The position numbers were made by a program, and so were the translations under genes. Positions 7,338 to 15,100 of a stretch of 43,081 bases of DNA are shown here, piece after piece (position 1 is the first letter of the stretch; every line of letters begins with the position of its first letter). Source of the DNA: CAVRXT01 sp049644285 (lineage in GTDB: Bacteria > Acidobacteriota > Terriglobia > Acidiferrales > UBA7541); NCBI GenBank assembly GCA_049644285.1, contig JBARRP010000161.1, positions 1 through 43,081 of the forward strand, given 5' to 3'. The notes under the pieces were generated by a model. The model ran no database searches. It was not told where the DNA came from and saw only the letters and a program-made list of their open reading frames with translations.

Positions 7338-7880
7338 TCAGGACGTCATTTCTTCTGAACTCTTTCTAGCTTTGCGACGAATCCGCCAAGCGAGCATCAC
7401 CATGCCACTCCCGAGCAGCCCTAAAGTAGCGGGTTCAGGTGTGGCTGTCGGCTCCGGGCTTTCCGGTATTTCTACCGTGCTCGAAAGGTCGATCCCGAGA
7501 GGGAGAGTCGTAGGGTACTCTATGCGGAACTCTCTGCCGCTGCATGATCCCACGCCGTGCAACACGGTGCAGTCGAAAAAGGGCTCGTGTCTGGAAGTTT
7601 CTCCCGGAACCGGATTAATTCGGAACAAGTCAAATATATCGTTTACCCCATTAATCCACTCTTCGTCTGCAAAGATAAAAGACGTTTCATCCTTGATTTC
7701 GAAGGGTCCCAGGATTAGCCAAATCACGTCCGTCGTCGGGACGTTGGTGAGTGGGATAAATCCCGGGACAGTCAGTTCACGCACAGTGAACACATCGATT
7801 TCGTCCGCACGGGCAACTTGACCAAGGACGGCTACCGCCAAAGCGATCCACAGGACTCGACGGATAACATGCGTGCTCAC
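7338..7880 (-). CDS. PEP-CTERM sorting domain protein
   Basis: A 180-residue exported protein. An N-terminal signal peptide (RRVLWIALAVAVLGQVARA, cleavage near 25) is followed by a domain of about 115 residues with two cysteines (C104, C113). The C-terminal tail is a classic PEP-CTERM signal: PEP at 148-150, hydrophobic TLGLLGSGMVMLAW, then basic RIRRKARK. Such tails are recognised and cleaved by exosortase (EpsH family) in exopolysaccharide-producing bacteria; no exosortase lies in this window. The GTG start has a purine-rich GAGGGGGGA about nine bases upstream. The substrate-like protein itself has no known function. Confidence 0.88.
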   Translation of the reverse strand: MSTHVIRRVLWIALAVAVLGQVARADEIDVFTVRELTVPGFIPLTNVPTTDVIWLILGPFEIKDETSFIFADEEWINGVNDIFDLFRINPVPGETSRHEPFFDCTVLHGVGSCSGREFRIEYPTTLPLGIDLSSTVEIPESPEPTATPEPATLGLLGSGMVMLAWRIRRKARKSSEEMTS

Positions 7881-8387
7881 AGGACGTTCCCCCCTCGCCA
7901 GAAAACTCCACAGATCTGGGCAATTGGCTCGCCAAGCCAGTTATTACTCTCGATGATCGGGGCGACGCGAAGTGTAAATGCTTCAAGGAAGTGGCGGGGT
8001 CTATTACTGGAACGGCCTAGAACCTTCTTGATGACACACTGGTAACCATCCATGAAATCAATTGCACATATGTCCCAATCTATTTCCCCGCTGGAACAGA
8101 CCGAGGATTGGGGTCTGCACTTTCCGTACCGGGACCAATCGCCATCACAGCTATTTTTCCCCGACTTGAGCGGCCACTGCCATGCAAACCGTTGTCTTTC
8201 AGCACCGATTGAGCTAGTTTTCACTGCGGCAAAAACATCTGATTCTGCCGCGCAAACCTCGCGGTTGTGACGCCAAGACTCAGTGAGCAATCATGATTCT
8301 GTGGACATGAGCAATTTCCCATATAGTGCTTAACGTTGTCAGGGGGCAGTTCGCAAAATTGGTTGGCTCTGATGTGGTGGCTGTCAT
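7881..8387. other. Intergenic stretch, only a doubtful minus-strand frame
   Basis: 507 bases between divergent genes. A minus-strand frame (7877-8290, 137 codons) ends overlapping the start of the PEP-CTERM gene by four bases, but it starts with TTG without a ribosome binding site and resembles no family I know. It is not called as a gene. The promoters of both flanking genes must lie here. Confidence 0.35.
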
Positions 8388-9311
8388 TTGAAGAACAGAA
8401 ACCCAAAAAATAAGCAGCGCATCGTATTCCGCTCCCGCGTCCTGCCTCTAGCGGCTTCGATTGTGGCAGGTGTGATCGTGCAATGGTTTGTGAGTTCGTC
8501 CCCGGGACTGCAGCCGATGACCGGCACGATCGCTGCTATTGGGTTCTACAAGGACCAGGACTTTGTGATCGGAGCAGCAGACAGCCGATCAATTACGGGG
8601 GAAACCGCATCGGACGACACTTGTAAGGTGTTCGCTTTGCGAAGCGGTCTGTTCTTTATCGAGACCGGCGCCGCGGCACTGTATCGCAAGCGTGCAAAGA
8701 TCTTGGATGTGGCTTCGATTGCATTTAACGCAGCAAAAGAGGTGGGTGACATACATGACGCGAAGCGTCTGGCGGAATTGTGGGCGGTGGCAGTGGAGAA
8801 TCAGCTGAACGATCTTACCTCCTCTGGAAAAACTCAGTTTGACCAGCAAGTCAAGCCAGGCAGCAGCTTCGTCAAAGGGGTTTTTGTCAGTGCTGGTAGT
8901 AAAGGCCAGTTCGATGCGTTCAATACTCCGATCATTTACGCGCCCGAAGAGACTATTCATTTCGTTCATCATTTGGAGCCGATTGTTCCTTCTGACGACG
9001 GCATCTACGTAATAACCGACCAATTCAGTCTCCTGATCGAGGAAATGATCAACAACAAGACTCTGAGAGCCTTTCAAGTCAATCAACTTTGGAGGGCATC
9101 AGTTCGGAGCGAATCAAGAGAAACGCGCGAGGTGGCACGCATCAAAGCCTACATGCAAGCTGCCATCGATTGGAGCAATGATCCGGAGGTGCACGGGCCG
9201 ATTGACGTTATAGTCTTGAGGTCTAACGGTTCTGTGTTTTGGCCGAACAGAAAAAGTAGCTGTGCGTCCGAAGAAGAATCATATTTGCGCGGGCATTCTA
9301 GACCACACTGA
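8388..9311 (+). CDS. Membrane-anchored proteasome-like Ntn-hydrolase
   Basis: A 307-residue protein whose residues 47-85 match the proteasome beta/HslV-type N-terminal nucleophile hydrolase signature: G46-T47 (processing-type Gly-Thr), then IAAIGFYKDQDFVIGAADSRS with D65 in AADSR (equivalent of catalytic D17) and K80 in DDTCKVFAL (equivalent of K33), then LFFIETGAA. Upstream, residues 18-38 form a hydrophobic segment (VLPLAASIVAGVIVQWF), so the protein is probably exported or anchored, unlike cytoplasmic proteasomes. The remaining 200 residues include ITDQFSLLIEEM and end with a non-conserved tail. The TTG start has only a weak GGTGG site. Whether T47 becomes a free N-terminal nucleophile is inference. 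The last 33 bases overlap a convergent gene. Confidence 0.7.
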   Translation: MKNRNPKNKQRIVFRSRVLPLAASIVAGVIVQWFVSSSPGLQPMTGTIAAIGFYKDQDFVIGAADSRSITGETASDDTCKVFALRSGLFFIETGAAALYRKRAKILDVASIAFNAAKEVGDIHDAKRLAELWAVAVENQLNDLTSSGKTQFDQQVKPGSSFVKGVFVSAGSKGQFDAFNTPIIYAPEETIHFVHHLEPIVPSDDGIYVITDQFSLLIEEMINNKTLRAFQVNQLWRASVRSESRETREVARIKAYMQAAIDWSNDPEVHGPIDVIVLRSNGSVFWPNRKSSCASEEESYLRGHSRPH

Positions 9312-9614
9312 GCCTAAGATATCTCTTACCAGACGCTCAAACTCTTCTCCCACGCGCCGCCGAAACTCGAGCGCTTGCTCTACGCTCGCTCCATCCTCGG
9401 GATAGCGAACGGCGTAGGCTCGCAGCACGGCTTCAATCTCTGGCGGAACAGCAATCAGAGCGCGGATTTTCTCGACTGTATTCCCATTCCGTCCGATGAG
9501 CGTGAACAGGGCCCGGGCTTCGATCGCAGGTGCGGCGACATGCAACCAACAATGGATCTCGGGGAATTTCTCACTTTTTGCAGCGATGGTCTGGACTTGC
9601 GCAGCGGTTGCCAT
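9279..9614 (-). CDS. Small phage-block hypothetical protein
   Basis: A 111-residue, mostly alpha-helical protein with no recognised domain. The ATG has an excellent ribosome binding site (GGAGG, seven bases upstream). It lies downstream of the large terminase gene on the same strand and is the last gene of the phage block; its 3' end overlaps the convergent Ntn-hydrolase-like gene by 33 bases. The sequence is rich in Arg/Glu/Ala in its C-terminal half (FRRRVGEEFERLVRDIL), suggesting an oligomerising helix. Function unknown. Confidence 0.6.
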   Translation of the reverse strand: MATAAQVQTIAAKSEKFPEIHCWLHVAAPAIEARALFTLIGRNGNTVEKIRALIAVPPEIEAVLRAYAVRYPEDGASVEQALEFRRRVGEEFERLVRDILGSVWSRMPAQI

Positions 9615-9657
9615 TTAGAATCCTCCACATCCGCGGATCTGCCGTGAAGGATTCCGA

Positions 9658-9693
9658 GCCCCGCCGGTCGCGAGCCGCGCGGGGCTTTTGTTT
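9658..9693 (+). terminator. Strong rho-independent terminator-like hairpin
   Basis: The arms GCCCCGC (9658-9664) and GCGGGGC (9679-9685) enclose a further CGG/CCG pairing and are followed by TTTTGTTT. On the plus strand this would stop transcription coming from the Ntn-hydrolase-like gene before it runs antisense into the terminase gene; on the minus strand there is no T-tract. The T-tract overlaps the terminase stop codon. Confidence 0.6.
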
Positions 9694-11254
9694 AGAGTCG
9701 CCTCCAACACCTGAGTCGGCTGTGCGCCGGTCGACCATCATTCTGGCGACGCTTCTCGGCGTCACCCTTCAGCCTCAAAGCATACATGGCGCGAGTGTGC
9801 GGATTTCCGATCTCGGCGAGCTGCTCCGCGATTCTCACTTCGAGTGGCTTTTGATGCGGCTTCCCAAAGAGCTCGTATAAGCCATAGCCGGCGCTTTGCA
9901 GAGAATCATCTCCGAGGAATTCTGCAATCTCCTCACGGTTCTTTTCGTCGCGTGGCGCCTTGGGAATTGTCCTGATCAGGTTTTCACAGCAATCCGCGAT
10001 CTGCAGCTTGGCCGCCAGCACCTCTTCCGTTCGCCGGTCCGCATCGTTGAAGACTTCGCCCACCCGCACGCGGGCCCGGAGCATGTCGTACAGCAGTCGC
10101 TCCCGTCCCAGTTTGTCTCTGGTCGAGCAGCTCGGATGTGGTAGCCCTGCCTTGCGCAGCACGGCGCCCAAGCGCATGGCGATCGGGTTTGTGTCCTGCT
10201 TCTGGGCAAACGCATCATGCGCAAACGAAAATAGTTTGTACTCCTCGAGCTTCCCATCCGGCCCAATGCTGTGCTCGATGATGCATTCCCCGAGCTCCTC
10301 CGCCGTGTGGCGTTTAACGATCAGCTCGCGGTAAATCCGCACGATCCCCAGCTCATCCATACAGAACCAGTGAATCGCGGAATTGTGTTCAAAGCCCCAG
10401 TCTCCACCCAGCCACCGCTTCCACCACGGCATCAGTTCCACGGAGTCAGCGGGGTACACGTTGTAGGCTTCGTCCCACGCGCCCTGAAAATATCCGCCCG
10501 CAATGCCCCACTTTCCCAGTTTCAGCGCGTCGCTGATCGGCCCCTGGTAGCTGTCGAGATTCGCGATGTAGAGCGGATCATTCGCATAGATGGGATTGTC
10601 GAGATACGTGCATGGGAAATATTCGTAGTCGGCTGGGCTGTAGCGGGCACGCTGGTTCTCATCCATCTCGGCGGCAGGCTTTTTGAGCACCCAAAGCCGC
10701 TCGACCCAGTCCGCGCCAACGCCGATCGGGTTTGTCGCGCCGTCTCGCGTCGACCAAGGCGATACCGGACAGCGATTCCAAGCCGCAATGTCGCTCCACT
10801 GTTTGAATGTGAACTCCGTCAGCTCGTCGTAGCCGATTTTGTACCACTGGCCTTGCCAACCGAAGACATCGTGCTCGTACTGCATCGAGCCGAACTGTGT
10901 CGTTGCGCCGTTCAGCCAGGTCACAAGGAACTTTGATTCGTTGTAGCTTGCGTAGAGTTCGCGAGGCACCTTCTCCCGAAACCGGGTGATCAGCGTGGAC
11001 GCCAGCTTGGGATGCGTGCGCCGCAAGAGCAGGGTATGAACCTCTGGCGCATCTTCGAGACTGAATTCGTTGCATGCGATCAGGTGATCCATGATCAGCG
11101 CCAGCGTCTTGCCTGGTCCAGCCGCGCCGCCAAGCAAGCGGTGCTTCGCCATCGAGCGATGGAACGCGTTCTGCTTCATGTAGGGCGCGTAATACTCATC
11201 GAGATCCACCTCGAGGATGAAGCGATCGAGTCCGCTATTGACTGTGAGTCCCAT
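9692..11254 (-). CDS. Phage terminase large subunit
   Basis: A 520-residue DNA-packaging motor. N-terminal ATPase: Walker A GGAAGPGKT at about 42-50, an arginine-rich segment LLLRRTHPKL, Walker B in WYKIGYDEL with the catalytic Glu after Asp, and the following coupling segment TEFTFKQW. C-terminal RNase H-like nuclease: acidic residues in GGDWGFEHNSAIHW, in FSFAHDAFA and near LGDDSLQSA. Length and order fit TerL proteins. It cuts and translocates concatemeric phage DNA into the prohead together with a small subunit and portal. The gene begins four bases after the upstream DUF5681-type gene. No portal or capsid gene lies next to it, which is unusual. Confidence 0.93.
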   Translation of the reverse strand: MGLTVNSGLDRFILEVDLDEYYAPYMKQNAFHRSMAKHRLLGGAAGPGKTLALIMDHLIACNEFSLEDAPEVHTLLLRRTHPKLASTLITRFREKVPRELYASYNESKFLVTWLNGATTQFGSMQYEHDVFGWQGQWYKIGYDELTEFTFKQWSDIAAWNRCPVSPWSTRDGATNPIGVGADWVERLWVLKKPAAEMDENQRARYSPADYEYFPCTYLDNPIYANDPLYIANLDSYQGPISDALKLGKWGIAGGYFQGAWDEAYNVYPADSVELMPWWKRWLGGDWGFEHNSAIHWFCMDELGIVRIYRELIVKRHTAEELGECIIEHSIGPDGKLEEYKLFSFAHDAFAQKQDTNPIAMRLGAVLRKAGLPHPSCSTRDKLGRERLLYDMLRARVRVGEVFNDADRRTEEVLAAKLQIADCCENLIRTIPKAPRDEKNREEIAEFLGDDSLQSAGYGLYELFGKPHQKPLEVRIAEQLAEIGNPHTRAMYALRLKGDAEKRRQNDGRPAHSRLRCWRRL

Positions 11255-11257
11255 GAG

Positions 11258-11620
11258 CTAGTGTTTTGGCCTTTCGATGCTGCTCTTAATCACGACATGC
11301 ACGGGACCGCCATCGGTGCCGCTCACCGGCTGCACCGGCTTGCCCAGGATTCTTGTGGTGAGACCCTCGATCGCAGCAAGGTTGCCGGTTTTGCCGAGTT
11401 CCACCCACTTCGCGGCGATGGCCTGAAAGTTTGCGCGCGCTCCGTCCTTGTCCGACTCGTCCACGCGGTAGAGCTCATCAACGATTGCTTGCCGAAACTC
11501 GCGCTCCAGGTCGGCAAGTTCCTTTGACTTGCCCTGCCGGTTGATGCGCGGATCACCCTTCGAGAAGGGTTTACCGGGTCCCCTCTTTTTCGCTGTTCGC
11601 TGCTCGCTGCCAGCGGCCAT
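11258..11620 (-). CDS. DUF5681-type protein, putative small terminase
   Basis: A 120-residue protein beginning with the basic, Gly/Pro-rich motif GPGKPFSKGDPRINRQG, typical of the DUF5681 family, which is found directly upstream of phage terminase genes. A helical region follows (ELADLEREFRQAIVDELY and ANFQAIAAKWVELG). Its position between a zinc-finger protein and TerL, with start and stop nearly touching its neighbours, suggests it supplies the DNA-recognition (small terminase) function. That role is inferred from position and from the basic N-terminus. Confidence 0.72.
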   Translation of the reverse strand: MAAGSEQRTAKKRGPGKPFSKGDPRINRQGKSKELADLEREFRQAIVDELYRVDESDKDGARANFQAIAAKWVELGKTGNLAAIEGLTTRILGKPVQPVSGTDGGPVHVVIKSSIERPKH

Positions 11621-12124
11621 TTAGAGCGCCTCACCCTGGCGGATAAGGGTATCGGTCGATCTGGGAAAACGCGCGTCCGTAAGTCCTTGTTTTCCTATGG
11701 GCGTTTCCGCGATAATTCCGGGTTTTTCGCCTGTCTTGGACTTGCCGAAGCGCTTGCGGCAGGTATCCGAACAGAAAGCCGCGTCGACCCGAAGTTCCTC
11801 GAGTGTTGTGCCGCAGGTTTTGCACGTTCGGTGTGACTGATCGGCGAGCTTCGCGTACAGCTCCGGCGCTTCACTCCGAAGGTAGACCATCAATCGCGCG
11901 CCGCTGCCGATCGACGCTTCAGCAATCTTCTTCCGCTGGCCGGTCTTCGTGGCGATTGCGCACTCGATGCAAACGAGTGAGCAGCAGAGGCCTTTCAGGC
12001 CCGGAACTCTGTAGCCGCCATCGCTCCAAAGAAGCAAATCGCAACTCTCACACGCGCCGCGCGGCTGGCCTTCCTTGCCGGCCGGGATGAATCGCAGTAG
12101 TGCGAGCGGGTCAATCCTCATCAC
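11621..12124 (-). CDS. Phage zinc-finger protein
   Basis: A 167-residue protein with two Cys clusters. The first is C25/C28 with C47/C48/C52/C55; the second is C102/C105/C119/C123 in the pattern CxxC-x13-CSDTC followed by RKRF, a treble-clef-like zinc finger often seen in mobile-element proteins. The GTG start overlaps the stop of the giant upstream gene by four bases (GTGA), so the two are translationally coupled. A nucleic-acid-binding role is likely. No HNH catalytic histidines are evident. Confidence 0.65.
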   Translation of the reverse strand: MMRIDPLALLRFIPAGKEGQPRGACESCDLLLWSDGGYRVPGLKGLCCSLVCIECAIATKTGQRKKIAEASIGSGARLMVYLRSEAPELYAKLADQSHRTCKTCGTTLEELRVDAAFCSDTCRKRFGKSKTGEKPGIIAETPIGKQGLTDARFPRSTDTLIRQGEAL

Positions 12125-15100
12125 GGCGTTCCTGCCCCGAGCCGCGAGGTCGATTCGCGGCCCGGAGTCTTCAGCCCTGGCCGCGGCGCTAAGGATTTCG
12201 CCCTCAACTCCTGCTTCCGCTGGAACAAGAGGCTGTCCAGGCCGTCCGCGTTGCGCAGCAAGTTCTGCCTGGCGTGCTCGATTTGTTGAAGCCTCGCCGC
12301 TTTCTGTTCGCGCGGCAGGGTCTTGCTCTGGCTCACCGCCTCTTTCACTTCGTCAATGCGTTTGAGTGCGGTCGCCATCCTGTCGACTTCGTTGTGGAAG
12401 ATGGCAAGGGCGGCATTGTCCGGGTCAGAGATAAACTGGCGCGCCATGCCTGGGTTGGTCTTGGCGAGTCGAGAGATAGTGCCGTAGACCTCGCTCGCTT
12501 CGGCGGCGCTCCGGCGCAGCCTTTGCTCCGGGCCGGTCCGGTAGTTCGGCAGGCCAACGTTGCTCCCAGCAAAGCTCCCGAAGTCCAACTCTTGATCTGC
12601 GTCCAGCATTCGATCAAGCGCCGGGAACGCGTGGCGCACTACAAGAGCCGCCTGCTTCTCGAGTCCGCGGTTCGGCAGAATTTTCCCTGGAGTGTCGTAG
12701 TCGCCTTTACTTACAAGTTCTTTGTTCCCGAACGGGTTTTCTCGGTTCATCGCCAGGTCAATGCCCAGAGTCAAGTCGGGCCGCAAGGTTCCGATCATTC
12801 CGCCGATGCTTTGAGTGACGCCGCGCGACGCCTCGCCCAGGGCGCGCACACTGCCTTCTCCCCGAATCTTCGATTGCGCATAGTTCAGCGCCGGCCGCAT
12901 CAGGTTTCGTCCCATCGACTCACGCAACAGAGTCACTCCCAAACTGCGGTCCCCGTAGTGGACGTTGCTTACATCGGAAGCATCTTCGTCGCGATTCTTT
13001 CCAAAACGGTTGAGGATCTGGTTCGCGCTCCAAATCAGCAATGCCGGCGGGACTGTGGTCTTGATGGGATGCTGAATCACCCAACGAATCGAAGAAGCAT
13101 CCCATCCTGGGAACAGCATGAACTTCGAGAGGAGTTTCTGGCGGTCGCTCCAGTTCGCGCGTTGGTAGTCTCCGAGCTGCGTGTTGACGGCGCGTGCGAC
13201 TTCCGAATCTCGCAATTCTGGGCTCTGCGCCTTCACGAGATCCGCAATGTAGATTCGGGCGCGCTGGTCGACGCCGCCGAGGCCGCCGAATGACCCCGGC
13301 TCAAAGATCAGCTTGTGGCCGGCGCCGGCGAGCTTTCGCGCCCAGTTTGCGGGATTGAGGTTCCCACCCCAGTATTGCTTCAGGTTCGCGACCTCGCCCG
13401 TGTTGACGGCGCCCTGCTGCGCCAGCTTGTCGAACGTGGGATCGTCCAAACCCTTGATTCCGCGCTCGCGCAGTCCCTTGCCGAAGGCTACCTTCCATGC
13501 GCGGACCCATGCCTCGGGATTCGCGGCACCGAGCGGGGCTGATTGCGTAACGCGCCGGAGGATGTTTGCAACGTGCGGGATGCCGAAGCCGAAGCCGATA
13601 ACCTGCTCCTGGAAGAATCTGCGTAGCCCACCCGGGCCGGCATCGTGTTGCGCTCCGTAATCGTTCAACGTGCGGACAACATCTTGCGGGCCAAGGAATT
13701 TGCTTGCGCCCTTCTGCGGATACTTCACGCCGGCCGTAGGGTCGTAGCGATCGTAAACCTGGACGTTCTTCTCGCCCGCGTCCCGCATCTCGCGCGCGAT
13801 GTCGGGCCGATAATACTTTTCCCCGTTGTAAGTGATCGAGCGCGGTTCCGCTGCGCCCTGGGACAGCTCGGTCGCCTTCGAGATGAAGTCTTGCGCGACG
13901 CTGTCGCGGATTGCAGCGAGATGAGTCCCAATGTATTTCGTTCCGAATGCCGGGCCGAATTCGTGCAGTCCGTTCTGGTAGTGATACTCAGCGCTTGCCT
14001 CGCGGCTCATGTTGCCGATCTTCTGCGGGCGAATCACGCGATCGAAGGCCGTTGTGCCTTTCTCTGTTGAGCCGAGCGCTGATTCCTTGCCGATGCCTGA
14101 GACGTGTTCCTCGTAGACGCGGCGCAAGTAGTCCTGGTCGAGCGTCACGCCGCCCATGCGTTTGCGCGCCTCCGTCATTGCCTGATCGATGGGCCGATAC
14201 TTTCGCAGCGCGTCTTGGATGTCCGGGTCGCGCATAGCTTGCTGGTATTCGCGCGCGTGATTGGTTCGGAGATTCTCGCGGCTATCCGCATCGGCCATCA
14301 GAGTGAACAGCCGTTCTTGCTCCCGAGATAGATCGCCGATGATGTCGTGAACGATGCTGGCGCCCTTGGCGCGGAAGTATTTCGGCGCATTGTCGAGCAG
14401 GTGTAATCCCTCCGCGACCTGCGGATCTGCTTCCTTCAACTTCGCGTACTTGTCGCCGATGCCCAAGCCCTTCTCGATCAACGGTTCCGCTACGAGTTTG
14501 CTGTAGGCTTCTTTCGGCAGACGGCCGCTCAGGACGTCGCGCAGCAAGTCAGGAGAGACAAAGCCTGCTTCGCCACGCCGCGGCGAAAACATTTCCTTCT
14601 GTGGGCTGGCTTCGGTCCCACGAAAGAGCGGCGATTTCGTTTCCATCTCGCCAGCGGCACGCTCGATGGATTCGGGCGGTCGATTGAATTCCTTGCCGAG
14701 CTGGCGCCCTTGCTCTGCGGCCGCAGCTGCGCGCTGTTCGCGCACAGCAGCGCCCAGTCCTGGAAGCACGCCAGGCTCTTCGGAGCCGAGGTAGATGTCT
14801 AGTGGATGGAGCGGGCGGCTCGCTTCTTCTGGGCGATCTGCCGCACCAATTCGAGGTAGAGACGTAACACTTTCCGGTGTGGTGCCTCGCCGCTCTGCGT
14901 TACTGAGTTCGTCAACGGCGCGGGTGAATTCGGAGACTGTTTGAGCATCATCGAGCTGCTCCTTTGCCATGTTAGCAAAATCATAGAGATTGCTGTACAT
15001 CGGGAAATGTCCGCGAGCCAGCCGGTCGAGGTTTTCGGCCATCTCGGGATCGACATCACGAATCTGATCGGCGAGTTGCTTGGCTTGCGGCGCGATTTCC

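Noticed and set aside
7877..8290. Minus-strand 137-codon frame before the PEP-CTERM gene
   Set aside because: TTG start without a ribosome binding site and no recognisable domain, although it overlaps the next gene neatly; not strong enough to call.
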